Positions 1 through 11,458 of a stretch of 64,000 nt of DNA are shown in pieces (position 1 is the stretch's first letter; the number at the start of each line of letters is the position of its first letter). Below the pieces are notes generated by a model. It made no database searches, was not told the DNA's origin, and saw only the letters and a list, made by a program, of their open reading frames with translations. The translations under genes were made by a program, and so were the position numbers. This DNA is from Physella acuta. Lineage: Eukaryota; Mollusca; Gastropoda; Physidae. Where the stretch lies: NCBI RefSeq assembly GCF_028476545.1, contig NW_026731983.1, positions 1,008,501-1,072,500 of the forward strand, written 5' to 3'.

Positions 1-715
1 AAGAAACTGAAAAAAAAACAACGATTCTTTTGCACAGTTGGAAGAACTACAAAGCGAACTTTTACGACAAAAAGAAGTTTAAGATCAAACCTCAAGCTCT
101 TGGAGATGGAAACTAAACAGAAGCAAGAAGCATTGAGTTTGAGTTACGAAGTCAAGAAATTGTAGAAAGAAAACTTCAGAGCTTGATTTAAATGACAAAG
201 ACAAAAGATGTTAAAGAAAAGGACTTTGATAAAGAAAAATTAAGATTTTACAAGAGTGCAATAATTGAACTAGAAGCAAATACAAAACAGTTCGTATTAA
301 ACACAAAGTACTTGAATTGTATCAAGAGAGTCAAAAATAAAAATAAAAACATTAGTTTTTGAGGCAGAAAGAGAATGATGAACTACATTTCAAAACCTTC
401 GAGGAGAAACAAAAAACTTGAACATGAGCAAAAAATGGAGGAGCTAAGGTTAAGGAAAATGGAAAAAAGCTGAGAAACAAAAGGAAATTGAAAGAGAAGG
501 GCAGAGAGAAGAACTAAACAGACAAACAGAAGTAAACGAATTACGTTTAAAAGAACACAAAGAAAAGACAAACAAAACGAATTTAAAATTCGGGCTAAAC
601 AATAACAAGCATTAAAAGATAAACGCATCAGAAAGAGCTAGCATTACAAAGACAGAGGAATTATTACAATAGGAAATTGAAGACAAAAGCATTAGAAAAA
701 GAGAAATTGTTTTTC
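1..715 (+). pseudogene. Decayed GIMAP-like coiled-coil tail (partial, enters from left edge)
   Basis: Read on the + strand, this stretch gives Lys/Glu/Gln-rich coiled-coil text in shifting frames with many stops. Near base 75 it spells LQSELLRQKEV then a stop, closely matching the EKQDLLRQKDFDQ segment in the tail of the intact GIMAP-like gene at 1797-3794. It has the same strand, the same A-rich composition and the same character, so I read it as the 3' part of a neighbouring tandem paralogue that has lost its frame. The GTPase domain would lie left of the window. A MITE abuts it on the right. The only long open frame here is an antisense low-complexity shadow. It could also be an assembly-damaged real gene; raw reads would tell. 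Confidence 0.6.
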
Positions 716-719
716 ATAA

Positions 720-1100
720 AAAACATTTTAATAACAAGAGTTTATGTAATAATGCACTAAAAAGGAGAAAATAAATTATAGACTACTATTTAAATAACTA
801 TAAAGAAACGTGATGACGCGCTATTGAACGTGATGACGCGTGTGGGGTAGTTGGATAGGACTGCCTACTAATTTGGTCAAAATTTTAATTAATTTATAAA
901 AAAATAATCAGGCATCAAATTAAGTCAAATTGAATGTCATGATGCATTGTCTTCATGTCTTGACCCTCGTACCAATTACGAACCGTATCTGTCAGTTAGA
1001 AGTGCCTGCAAAGTCGCTAGGCCGTTTCGATACAGACAGACAGACGACAGACTGACGACTGACGACAGAGAAAGTGAGTTAAATAAAAACTTGTAATAAA
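720..1100 (+). mobile_element. MITE family A, copy 1
   Basis: About 380 bp. It starts with TTTATGTAATAATGCAC and ends near AGTTAAATAAAAACTTGTAA; the ends are imperfect inverted repeats. The body carries a doubled CGTGATGACGCG motif and a CAGACAGACAGACGACAG stretch. The same sequence recurs inverted at 8226-8510 and more diverged at 15090-15490, which shows it is a dispersed family. No coding capacity. Confidence 0.6.
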
Positions 1101-1796
1101 AATGAAAAAATAAAAGTGCAGGCTTGAAACAAAAGAAAAAAAACAGATTAGCTTACAGGGAAAAAGTATTAAACATAAGTAGAGAGGACTTACAAACTGT
1201 GTTTAACAATTTGTTCAAGAAAGAATAATCACTCCTACATTACTAACCTTATACAAGCGTATGTTTATTACACTTATTATGATCATACTAAAGCAAAGTA
1301 TATTTTAACACTGTGTAAAGTAAATAATAAAAAATCAATAGTAAAATAAATTATTAATCTGTAGTTTCAAAAGCAAAAATTCCCAAAGTATATATTTTCA
1401 TATAAATTAACCTTCAATATGTATGTTTTGTCACTAGTTCAATAGAGCAAAAACAGCGAGAGCCAGATTAAAAAAAAACATAGTTATTTATTAGCGATTT
1501 CACATAATTTTTGTTAAACATTTTCATTTAACACATATTTTAATTGTGGCAAAATTATGTTTATGTTTATGATCCACGTTATGTGTTTTTGTCAGAGGAT
1601 ACGTCTGTCTGAATGTCCATATTTCTTCCTGCTTTCCTGATTATCTATCTTTTTATGTCTCCTTTTCTGTCTGTTTACCTGGCTTTTTAAATTATGGTTA
1701 TCTATTCGTCTTTTTGTCTGTCTGCCAGTATGTTTCCGTATGTGTTTGCTGTGCGGCATTAAAATGTTGTTGATATCACTGTTATAATTTTCTTAG

Positions 1797-3794
1797 ATTT
1801 CAAACGACATCGACATCCTGTTGATCGGCAAAACTGGCAAAGGCAAAAGTGCTTTAGGAAACAGTCTTCTGTCTAGCGAAGCTTTTCTGTCATCAGCGAA
1901 TTTCGAATCTGTAACAGATGTAATTAAAGATGGATATGGTGTGTTTGAAGGTCGTATATTGAAAGTTGTAGATACACCAGGTGTGTGTGACACAAGGATG
2001 AGCGAAGAAGATGCGTTAAAAATGGTTTCAGAAAAAATGCAGGACGCCGTTAATCTCAACCCAGTGGGCTATCATACATTAATTTACGTACTAAAATTTG
2101 GAGAAAGATTTACGGAAGAAGATGTGACTGCAATTCAAATTCTAAAACAAATATTTGGAAATGACTTTGTGAATAAATTTGTTATCCTTGTGTTAACATG
2201 CGGTGATAACTTTGAAAAGCAGGTGACAAAAAAGACAGGTTTGACTTTTGAAAAATGGTGCACTCAACAACAGGGTGCATTTCAAAAACTCTTAGAGGAA
2301 TGTGAGGGTAGAGTGGTATTGTTTGATAATTTTGCAGAAGAAGTAGAGAAAATACACAAACAAAAAAGTGACTTAATCAACCTGATAGACAGACTACAGT
2401 CAAGTGGTAAGAGATATACCAACAAATATTTTGATGTTGCAAAGGAAACTCGTGATAAACTGCTGATAGAATGTAAGATACCTGCATTGAAAGATAAAAT
2501 ATTTAGAGAAACTGGAGTTATTATGTCCAGTTACAATCAAATGAATTTCCAGGATCCGGAAAACAAAATTGAAGAACTCGAAAAACTGCAAGCACAATCT
2601 ATAGCTCTGTTGACTGAATTAGAAGAGGAAGATAAAGAAAGTGGAGCTCTTAGAAATTTATTAGAAACTGTTCGTAATGTAAGCAGAACATTAGAAGAGC
2701 AAATCAATACCTGTAAACTGTTGATCCAGGAACGAGAAAAAAGTAAAAAAGAACAAAATCGCTTGGAACAACAGATGCAAAAAGATAAGGAGTTTATGGA
2801 AATGCAAGAGGAGAAGTCGAAGAGAGAACACCACCAACTTCTTCTGCAGATTGAATTAAATAAAAAGTCGATGGAAGAATTTGAAAAACTTCGCAAGGAT
2901 GATAAGGAAAAATATGAAAAAGACTTAAAACGACAAAAAGAAATTGATGAATTAAAATTCAAACAATTACAGCTTGAATCAGAGCAAAAACAAGAAAGTA
3001 TTATAAAAGAAATAGAACTGCAGAAAAACGCGATAGAGTCAGAAAGACAGAAGTTTTTGGCAAAGATAGAGCTTGAAAAACAGGACCTATTAAGGCAAAA
3101 AGATTTTGACCAACAAAAACTTCAGTTATTGAAAGATGCTGCAAAAAAGGAGCAGGAAGAAAAAAAGTTGGAGCTGGAACTCAAACAAAAGGAAATGAAT
3201 GCAGCCGAAGAACGACACAGAATTGAAAGGGAAGCGCAAAAAAATGAATATTTGAAGCTGCAAAGGGAAGAAGAAAGAAAATTTCAAATGATGGAAGAAA
3301 AGGCTAAAAGAGATCACGAGGCTCATATTAAAGAATTACTGCTAAAACAAAGAGAAATCGAAGCTGCAGAAAAAAAACAACTTTTAGAAATTGAAAAAAT
3401 TAAAGATGAAATGAAAAAACAAAACGAAATACTTATTGAAAAAATAAAATGTCAACAACGAAAAGATCAAATGGAAAATGACCTACGAATTCAAGAAATG
3501 AAACTTAAAGAGCAAGAGATGAGGGCAAACGAAATACGGCTAAGTGAAGAAAGAGAGGCGAAAACGAGGGCGGAGATTAGAATGTTAAATGAATTAATGA
3601 AGGAAGCTGCTGAACGGAGACACATTAAAGAAACAGAAGAAAGAAAACAGGAATATGAGTTGCGTAGACAGATGGAGGAGTTAAGAAATGAACGATTAAA
3701 CCTAGAGCGTCAAACTCAGCAAATACAGTTTATAGAAGCTTTGCAAACTGAAAGGGAGAGAACTAAAAACGAAAATAGCTGTAATATTCAGTAA
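1797..3794 (+). CDS. GIMAP/AIG1-type GTPase with long coiled-coil tail (large 3' exon)
   Basis: Immune-associated nucleotide-binding (AIG1/GIMAP) GTPase; family members bind GTP, oligomerise on membranes and act in immunity and cell survival. The open frame from the TTG at 1821 to TAA at 3792-3794 is 657 codons, but it is open back to 1797, right after a TTTTCTTAG acceptor, so residues SNDIDIL belong to it and the true start is in an upstream exon I cannot place. Counting from 1821: P-loop GKTGKGKS 3-10, probable G2 Thr32, G3 DTPG 51-54, the conserved GIMAP box around GYHTLIYVLKFGERFT 83-98, G4-like TCGD 126-129, and RVVLFDN 164-170. From about residue 250 to 650 it is a Glu/Lys/Gln heptad-rich coiled coil with no membrane anchor. 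The tail is much longer than in vertebrate GIMAPs. A decayed paralogue lies just upstream. Confidence 0.88.
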   Translation: MSNDIDILLIGKTGKGKSALGNSLLSSEAFLSSANFESVTDVIKDGYGVFEGRILKVVDTPGVCDTRMSEEDALKMVSEKMQDAVNLNPVGYHTLIYVLKFGERFTEEDVTAIQILKQIFGNDFVNKFVILVLTCGDNFEKQVTKKTGLTFEKWCTQQQGAFQKLLEECEGRVVLFDNFAEEVEKIHKQKSDLINLIDRLQSSGKRYTNKYFDVAKETRDKLLIECKIPALKDKIFRETGVIMSSYNQMNFQDPENKIEELEKLQAQSIALLTELEEEDKESGALRNLLETVRNVSRTLEEQINTCKLLIQEREKSKKEQNRLEQQMQKDKEFMEMQEEKSKREHHQLLLQIELNKKSMEEFEKLRKDDKEKYEKDLKRQKEIDELKFKQLQLESEQKQESIIKEIELQKNAIESERQKFLAKIELEKQDLLRQKDFDQQKLQLLKDAAKKEQEEKKLELELKQKEMNAAEERHRIEREAQKNEYLKLQREEERKFQMMEEKAKRDHEAHIKELLLKQREIEAAEKKQLLEIEKIKDEMKKQNEILIEKIKCQQRKDQMENDLRIQEMKLKEQEMRANEIRLSEEREAKTRAEIRMLNELMKEAAERRHIKETEERKQEYELRRQMEELRNERLNLERQTQQIQFIEALQTERERTKNENSCNIQ

Positions 3795-3797
3795 ATA

Positions 3798-3847
3798 TTG
3801 TACGGTAAGGAACGGTATTGTACGGTGTGGTACGGTACGGTACGATA
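3798..3847 (+). repeat. TACGGT short tandem repeat after the GIMAP stop
   Basis: Repeats of TACGGT and GTACGGTAC, imperfect, beginning a few bases after the GIMAP-like stop codon, so probably in its 3' UTR. Confidence 0.6.
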
Positions 3848-4015
3848 ACAATATGTGTACAATAGTGCGGAATCTTAGTACTTTATAAATACTTTTTTTT
3901 TTTTTGAAAAATCAGAAAAAGCGTAAAGTACTACTTCCTTTAAACAGAAATTACTCCAAATTTGACAGTTGCAGAGAATTAGATATTTTACTTATATGTG
4001 AAATTTGGGGAAGTA
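3848..4015 (+). repeat. Dispersed repeat family B, fragment
   Basis: ATATGTGTACAATAGTGC, then AGTACTTTATAAAT, then AGAGAATTAGAT. The same order of blocks is found at 18665-18800, where it continues into the full family B body. Confidence 0.55.
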
Positions 4016-4894
4016 GGCTACTAGTAAGAAAGAAATATTACTATTGTAAATCTGTATCAGTCCTCACAAGCCGATGATGAAAACTGTAATACTAAAGCGA
4101 ACACACAACTGACGCTATAAATTACATGTATTAGGCGGGAAAAAAGAAGCTTAATTATAACAATAGAAACCGAGTTCGCACACCTTATTTTAGTCTAGTT
4201 CTTATACCATTTTATTTTCTCCCTTTGATTATTATATATCGATGGTCTCGGTCGCAAACCGTCTAACTAAAAAAAATCGTTTTCTTTTTTTACATAAATC
4301 AAAAGCTAGTATGATTCTCCATAATGCCTGAAAATATTATAGAAATTTGTAGAATGATTATCGAGATACATTTGAACAAATCGCCTATTATTTCAAGCGC
4401 TAAAAATCTCGGCGCAAAACGAATATTGTTATATTTGTCAGTACACTTTTATCGGAAACGCAGTCACACAATTTTACACCACAGCAGTCTCAGTATTTAT
4501 ATGTAAGGATATTTGAGTAATTATTTTCAGCTACTCTATTACATTTTATCATTTTAAAGAATAATAAACAACTAGTATTTGTTTAATATAGCCTATTTCC
4601 AGATTTTTAATAACCAAACTGATTTGTTTACAATTTTTTAGGCTAACACAATGCTTTTAAACTAGATCTTTATTCTAGAAATTAAATATCAATCATAAAA
4701 TATTATTCAAATTATATTTCCACAAGATGTGCAATAAATTAAATTTTTAATTCACTACTAGCTTTACCTTGAGGGTTTATCTACCTGTCAAGAAATGTTT
4801 TTTATGGTAGGTTACAAAATGTTTGGCGAAAATGATCAACGACATGGTTAGTTGTCTTTAGTAAATGCTTTTATCATTAATTTTTCAAAAGACA

Positions 4895-6085
4895 AGCCTC
4901 TCTCAACACACCAGATTCTCTCAACAGACCAGTCTTACCATCAGTGGCGTAGTGAGGTCGGGTGTCACCCGGTGCGGCACTTAATGGTGTCACCCCCCAG
5001 AAGCGTAGCGACACTTCCCGGGGACAAACTTTCAAGTTTTCGATTTGCACCCCTTGCCATCAAACTGTCGATTTGCACCCCCCCCCTCAAACGTTCGATT
5101 TGCATCCCCCCCTCAACTTTTTCTCTATATATTTTGCTATTTTGCCTTGGTGTCACCCCCTTAAATGGTGTCACCCGGTGCCTTCGGCACCCCCGCCCCC
5201 CCCCCCCTCGCTACGCCCCTGCTTACCATACAAGACACCAGCATCTCTCAACAGACCAGCCTCTCTCAACAGACCAGCCTCTCAACATATCAACCTCTCT
5301 CAACAGACCAGCCTCTCTCAACAGACCAGCCTCTCTCAACAGACCAGCCTCTCTCAACAGACCAGCCTCTCTCAACAGACCAGCCTCTCTCAACAGACCA
5401 GCCTCTCTCAACAGACCAGCCTCTCAACATATCAGCCTTTCTCAATAGACAAGCCTCTCTCAACAGGCCAGCCTCGCTCAACAGACCAGCCTCTCAACAT
5501 ATCAGCTTCTCTCAACTGACCTGCCTCGCTCCAGTCTTACTATACAAGACACCAGCATCTCTCAACAGACCATCCACTCTCAAGAGACCAGCCTCTCTCT
5601 ACAGACCACTCTTACAAGACATCAGAATCTCTCAACAGACCAGCCTCTCTCAAGACACCAGTCCTCTCACACAACAGACGTGCTTCTCTCAACAGACCAG
5701 TCTTACCATAAAAAACATCAGCATCTCTCAACAGACCAGCCTTTCACAAATGACAAGTCCTAACAAACAATAGACCAAACTCTCTTAAATGGCCAATCTT
5801 ACCATACAAGACACCTGCATATCTCAACAAACTAGTCTAATCCTCTAAGACACCAGCCTCTTTCAACAGACCATTCTTACCATACAAGAGACCAGCCTTT
5901 CTCAACAGACCAGTCGTAACATACAATAGACCAGTTTCACATAACAGACAATAGACACTAGACTCTCTCAAAAAGACCAGTCTCACCTTACAAGACACCA
6001 GCCTTTCTCAACAGACCAGTCGTAACATACAATAGACCAGCCTCACATACCAGACAATAGACATCAGCCGCTCTTAAAAGACGTC
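4895..6085 (+). repeat. CTCTCAACAGACCAG minisatellite
   Basis: Unit of 18 bp, core CCTCTCTCAACAGACCAG, near-perfect between about 5250 and 5430. A longer diverged unit containing TCTTACCATACAAGACACCA interleaves on both sides. Because 18 is divisible by three, long open frames appear on both strands; they are not genes. The array is interrupted by the hAT MITE at 4942-5221. Confidence 0.85.
4942..5221. mobile_element. hAT-type MITE, family H1, with 8-bp target duplication
   Basis: The element opens with CAGTGGCGTAGTGAGG and closes with CCTCGCTACGCCCCTG, an inverted pair. It is flanked by the direct 8-bp repeat CTTACCAT at 4934-4941 and 5222-5229. An 8-bp duplication and CAG...CTG ends are the hallmark of the hAT superfamily. 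The body has C-rich runs between GATTTGCAC and TCAAAC blocks and a doubled GGTGTCACC motif. It sits inside the minisatellite whose own units contain TCTTACCATACAAG, so the empty site can be read directly. Related copies are at 37836-37895, 40638-40921 and 59090-59326. Confidence 0.85.
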
Positions 6086-7384
6086 AGACATATCAAGAAT
6101 TCAATGCGACAGATATTCGTACACTGCAGTACAACCCTGATGGTACTGTCTACTTCAAAGTGCATTAGTAGATAGCTGGCAATTTCTAAGCTAGGGTCGT
6201 AAGATTATGATCTCATCTGTAGCCTCTGAAAAGTTGTACAAGAGCAGAAAAAAGATAAAAGCTGTCATATATGAGCACTTACAAGCAATTCATAAACACA
6301 CATTTTTATGATGATTTGCCTGATTTTAAAAATATGTTGCCATTTTAATGTTTCTTCATGTGACGTTTATTCAAAGAATAATGTTAAAAATAAACAGATT
6401 TTTTGGTTACATTTTTGTAAAATAAGTAAACATTAAGTCATTATTAATGCGATTAATGTGTTATGTCTCATTCATGATATATCTGACAATAAGGTTTATA
6501 TTTTAACTATTATCATTCTACAAACCTAGCTCCCTCCGGATTTAGTAATGTAAACTGTGAGAATAGAAAGATGAAATACATAAAGCATAACCATCAACAG
6601 TTAACAAGTCTAGTGCTTAATACAGCCATAATGAATAAACAGTCGAAAGCGATAAAGCACTACTAAAACATATCTATTAAAATTCAACTGACCCAATAAA
6701 GTAGAATAAACTCAAATAATTAAAATAAGAGCCCAAAACTATAATCTAAATATTAGAAGTGTTAATTATAACTTAAAGACATAAACATAACTAAATCACG
6801 TTCATTGGACAAAACGAACGATCGCGGCTGAGACCGAAATTCTCGGTTCAAAACAGCTAAGTCTGCGCGCGCACAGATAGAATGTTTGCACCGAGAGTTT
6901 TAGACCGAGCAAACCGGCTATCTTTTAAAACCTGCTATAATACTATAATTTTGTAAATATGAACAAAACTCATTTTAAAACGCTATATTATAGTCGGTAT
7001 TAGAGCGATCAAGAATGAAATTATTAGTTTTTTGTCTCTCCTGTAAAATAAACATTTTCGGAGTTAAATGGTTTGCGACCGAGACCATCGATATGCTATT
7101 GATGTTCATGTCTTTGATGCTGTGTAAAACCATCAAATAAATTATTATTAGTAATTTAAATGTTTAAAACAATTGAATTAATTAAAAAAACTGTTTGAGG
7201 ACTGTATAGATATAGATGTTTGAAAGGGAAGAATGTTTGCTTTGATGTGTCTTATTGTAATAACATAACTTTTCCGATTGCTTAAAATTTGTATCATTTT
7301 AATTCTCTGTAATCCCAAAATTATTTCAGCTCTACTTAAAAAAAGGTTAATGTACTTGTTTATATTTTAAATAATAGTTTTGAG

Positions 7385-7690
7385 GAAAAAAAAGTAGAAT
7401 AAGTCCCTATTCCGTTTATCGGACACTGCTGATAAGTTGAGACAGAACTACAAATTTGATTTAATACTTATATATGAAATTTCATCAACCTAGTTCTCAA
7501 GTTATTGTGTTCACAAACATACACACACACATACATACATACACACAAACAGACATACGGACAAAATTGCAAAGTCCCAGTTTTTCCGAATCGATCACAT
7601 GTAAAATGCCGAAATTTTGATTAATCTGGTTCAAGAAAGTACTAGATATGTTTTCTTTAATAACGGCCATTATGTAAAAGGCCATTGTGC
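7385..7690 (+). repeat. Dispersed repeat family B
   Basis: Contains TATATGAAATTTCATCAACC, GTTATTGTGTTCACA, a CACACATACATAC run, GACATACGGACA and AGTTTTTCCGA in the order also seen at 18830-19010, 55730-55900 and inverted at 56570-56770. No protein is encoded. The ordered blocks and copy number mark it as an interspersed element of unknown class. Confidence 0.65.
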
Positions 7691-7715
7691 ATACTATTGT
7701 AATTGTTTAAAATAA

Positions 7716-7792
7716 ATTTGTTTTTATTATTATTATTATTATTATTACTATGATTATTATTATTATTATTTTTATTATTATTGTTGTTGTTG

Positions 7793-7865
<73 letters not shown>
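7716..7865 (+). repeat. ATT trinucleotide microsatellite
   Basis: Nearly 150 bp of ATT units with a short GTT-type interruption in the middle. Confidence 0.95.
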
Positions 7866-7983
7866 ATAATGAAAGTTAAAATAAAAATAATTTTTGTTAA
7901 AAACATTTCAATTTTTACACGATTAAAAAACTCCCACTATACTCGGTATACGAAAAGGTAAAATATTTTGAAAAAAAAAATCA

Positions 7984-8738
7984 TGTTTTTACAAGCTTTT
8001 ATCTAACTCACTTCCTCGTCAGTCTTTCGTCAGTCTGTCTTGATCGAAATGACCGAGCGAAATTGCGGGCGTTGGTCTCTTCTCAAATATTACTAAAAGT
8101 ATCAAATAGGTGCTAAAGTAACCCACGCTTTTCTTTATACTAATTTAAATAGTAGTGTATAATTTATTTTCTACATTTTTGTGCATTATTACATAAAAGA
8201 TTGTTATTAAACAAAATTATTGAACTTTTTTTTACAAGCTTTTATTTAACTCACTTCCTCTGTCTGTCGTCAGTCGTCCGTCTAGATCGAATCGTCCGAG
8301 CGAAATTTCAGACACTTCTAACTAACAGATACGGTTCGTAGTTGGTACGTGGGTCAAGACATGAAGACAATGTATCATGACATTCAATTTGACTTAATTG
8401 GATGCCTAATTAATTGTTTATGAATAAATTAAAATTTTGATCAAATTAGTAGGTAGTTCTATCCAACTACTCCACAAACGCCATCACGATCAATAGCGCG
8501 TCCTCACATTTTATGTAATAATGCACTAAAAAGGAGAAAAAAAAATATGTTATAGACTACTATTTAAATAACTAGAAAGAAAAGCGTGGGTCTCTTCCTC
8601 CTAAATTTTAGTAAAGCGAGTATCCAATAGATACTAAAGTGGCCCATACTTTTCTTAATAGTTATTTAAATAGTAGTCTATAACTTATTTTCTCCTTTTT
8701 AGTGCATTATTACATAAAAGCTTGTTATTAAAAAGTTT
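7984..8738 (-). mobile_element. MITE family A, two inverted copies plus a hairpin
   Basis: A partial inverted copy runs about 7988-8218 (ACAAGCTTTTATCTAACTC to ATTACATAAAAG). A second begins at 8226 and carries the reverse of 790-1090 as far as about 8510. From 8510 to 8738 follows a near-palindrome: ATGTAATAATGCACTAAAAA at the left arm meets TTTTTAGTGCATTATTACAT at the right arm, with arms of roughly 85 bp. RNA or single-stranded DNA from this part would fold into a long hairpin. Confidence 0.6.
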
Positions 8739-9460
8739 TTTTTTTGAAAAATGTTTTATGAGATATTGGTTTCTTTTCATGAAACTAAATGGCATAATTG
8801 TAAATAATGTGAATTTGAGTTTTTCAACGTGCATCTGCTATGAAAGACAACTGTTACGTGGAAAATTATTAGTATATAATCAACTTTTTTTTATAACGAA
8901 AGGAAATTAAAACAGTAATATCATAATTAAATTACTTCATTGTCTTTAATGTTGATCTGAAAATGCAAGTGTAATAGCGGCCTATTTAATTATATTTACT
9001 CACTGTTATCATCTATTTAAACTACCAATCTCACTGGCTTTGCGTTTTTTAAACTTTTATTTAACGTTTACTTTTAAAATGGTTGGGCGTCTTAGTCTAT
9101 GGAAATGTTAAAGAACGTAACAAGAGTAAAAATTTGATAGAAAATGTGTTTTTTATTAGCACTATATATATTGTATATTTTAAAATAATAACACAATAAA
9201 TGTTTCACGGCGTTTACCACAACTATCTACAACTGTTTACATTGCACATAATATTTTTTAAAAATGTATATAAAAACTGATATTTAAATAAACCTTGCTT
9301 TACATTAATCAAAACCAAAACCTTATCTAATACAGTGAAAACTTTTGTATTTATTGCTGCCTTATGCAATCTTTTAATAAAATATGACAATTAAACATCA
9401 CATTTGTTTTAGAAAAATGGCTGCATTCAACGAGAGATCTACTATAAATATAAATAAACT
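8739..9460. other. AT-rich stretch without recognisable feature
   Basis: No frame of meaningful length, no clear inverted ends and no tandem structure seen. Confidence 0.5.
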
Positions 9461-9462
9461 AG

Positions 9463-10330
9463 AGTACCCGTCCCCGCGCATTGCCGATGGGCTAGAAGAA
9501 AGTATGGCGTAATATTTTAAGAGGGTTTTATTATTGCGTTACTAATCCTATATTCTTAGATGTGTGAACTTGTTTTCTAAAACAGAGTTATTTGTATGTA
9601 AACAATGTCTGCGCTTGGATCACATTTAACGGGGCAAGAGAGACTATAACGCCCCATTTTATCCATTGTCTAACGAACTGTATAGAACGACCGTAAGCGC
9701 CATTGCTCTCACGGGAAAGACCATGGCGCCTAATCGAAACCGACAGGAGCGCCTGGTTCAATATAGTCATTGGTTATTGTTGCCCATTTTGTCTTTAGTG
9801 TATAGGTTTTTTTAAACAAATGTAGGCGTCATACTGCTCGCAGGGGAGCTCGTGGCGCTTCGGGTCGGGTAATTCACTGGGCGCCGGCGTTTGCGCTTGA
9901 CGATAATTGTACCCTCCCGGGCATCGCAAATAACAATTTTTTATTATTTTGTTAACACAAACCTTCTCGGGAGTATTTTCATCACGTTCCCAAAGCTTCA
10001 TGGCACTCGGAGGAACGGTGTCGAACCGCATCCCACCATTTTTATTATATATACCGTATATAGAGAGAAATCGCACCCTCCCGGAGCGCCGTTCTTGCGA
10101 AATAAAAAAAAAAGAGTTTTTAGCAGAAACCTTCCCTGGAGTATTCTAATAAACTCCCCAATACTTCATGGTGATTGGATGAACGGTGTCAAACCGCAAT
10201 CGACTTTTATTTTTCATATACCGCAAAGAGAAAAGAATCGACTCGCGCCCTTCAGGGCTGCCACCCCTGATAATTTTTTTTTTCGCAGGCACATTTCAAA
10301 AAAGCATTCTCAACAACATCCTTGAGTTTA
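9463..10330. repeat. Interspersed element with internal ~185-bp duplication
   Basis: Starts with CTAGAGTACCCGTC, a motif also found at 13974 and 40563 next to other repeats. Two diverged blocks of about 185 bp follow each other (about 9955-10110 and 10125-10290). Both contain an ACCTT..GGAGTATT start, a CTTCATGG step, GAACGGTGTC and AACCGCA, and a CCGTATATAGAGA-like end. GC is higher than in the neighbours. The class is not identified. Confidence 0.45.
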
Positions 10331-10694
10331 ATATGCTGATCTATACGTTTACATTATATTTTTTTGAATTACGCATATTCATTTTCTTGTTACTAACATA
10401 ACATTCGGTGTTTTAAATGTATTCTACATGCTTTAGTATAAGTTTCACTCGGTGTTACAATAGTTTTTAAAACAAATTAAAAAAAATGTCTACCAATAAC
10501 GTACATTGTTTACTGGATATCTTAACAGTGACTGGTTGTTGTTTTTATTAATTAATAAAGCACTTTAAGAGTTCGTGAAAAAAATAAACAATGAATTGTG
10601 TTAATTTTTGATACTTTAAAATGTATATGACTTCAAATTAAGCGTAATTGAGCTCATTTGCTAGTTTATTCATGTTTTAAAGCAAGTGTGCAGT

Positions 10695-10728
10695 AGATTT
10701 TATCTTCCACCCCCCCCCCCCCCCCCCA
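10695..10728 (+). repeat. Poly-C tract
   Basis: Homopolymer run of C; such runs recur through this genome and are likely to be length-variable in the assembly. Confidence 0.9.
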
Positions 10729-10794
10729 ATTAGAAACATCGTCCGTCACTTAAAGCCAGATCCCGAAATAAAAAAAAAACTCGTCACACGTTAG

Positions 10795-10925
10795 CCACAA
10801 TTTTTGTTTGTCTTTTAAAAACACCGATTTCGGCAGAGCATGGGTCTGACCACACTAAAATAGGTTAACTCTATTTCACCTGCCCCGTGTCACGTCAGGT
10901 CCGAAAGGCCACTGTACAGCCAGCT
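10795..10925 (+). repeat. Dispersed repeat family C
   Basis: TTTTAAAAACACCGATTTCGG, GAGCATGGGTCTGACCACAC, TCTATTTCACCTGCCC and GTCACG blocks, matching the tandemly doubled copy at 40930-41220. Confidence 0.6.
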
Positions 10926-11210
10926 AACTAGTCTGTTGTAGATTTGTCTTTAAAACATGATACGTAATGTTCACGTTCAAGTATTGTTTGAGCTTACATC
11001 TTCTATACACCCACTTTTGATGTGTATAGTTTTCTCATTTTTGTACATTTTATTTCTAACTTGTGTTTCTCCACACATAAAAACTGTTTGTACATATAAA
11101 CCTGCCATAACTTGCTTGGTAAGTTGTTGCATAATTTAAGAACACAAGCAGTGGCGGAACTAGAAAAAAAGGGCCACCCCGCAACACATTTTTTTTAGCC
11201 CCTCCCCTCC

Positions 11211-11213
<3 letters not shown>

Positions 11214-11289
<76 letters not shown>

Positions 11290-11300
11290 AGAGAGATAGG

Positions 11301-11346
<46 letters not shown>
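11214..11346 (+). repeat. TA / GA / TA compound microsatellite
   Basis: A long (TA)n run, a short (GA)n run, AGAGATAGGCC, then another (TA)n run. The two TA blocks can pair with each other. Confidence 0.95.
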
Positions 11347-11348
<2 letters not shown>

Positions 11349-11458
11349 AACACAAAATACGAACATATGATACTCTTTGCTGGCCTGTTCGGGTTTTGAA
11401 AAAAAAAATATTTTTTTTCAATTTAAACAACTTACAACATTATGTCATGTGTGTAAGC

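Larger units (their letters stand above)
4236..7094. mobile_element. 2.86 kb non-autonomous DNA element with perfect 25-bp inverted ends
   Basis: Bases 4236-4260 and 7070-7094 are perfect inverted complements of 25 bp (outer end ATATCGATGGTCTCGGTCGC). Similarity continues inward, with a shared TAACT block. The flanks are AT-rich, and the palindromic ATAT at the border hides the exact target duplication, though TA is possible. No transposase frame is present. The interior holds a minisatellite (about 4895-6085), a nested hAT MITE (4942-5221) and, near 6825-6910, further GAGACCGA/TCGGTCT-like blocks echoing the ends. I infer a MITE-like or internally deleted DNA transposon. It might instead be two separate copies of a short inverted element. 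Confidence 0.55.

Noticed and set aside
2400-3326. Open frames on the minus strand opposite the GIMAP-like gene
   Set aside because: They are antisense shadows of a Lys/Glu/Gln-rich coiled coil, which reads as Phe/Ser/Leu-rich nonsense on the other strand.
4852-5773. Long frames of about 200 codons on both strands
   Set aside because: They come from an 18-bp repeat, whose length is a multiple of three, and run across a MITE border.
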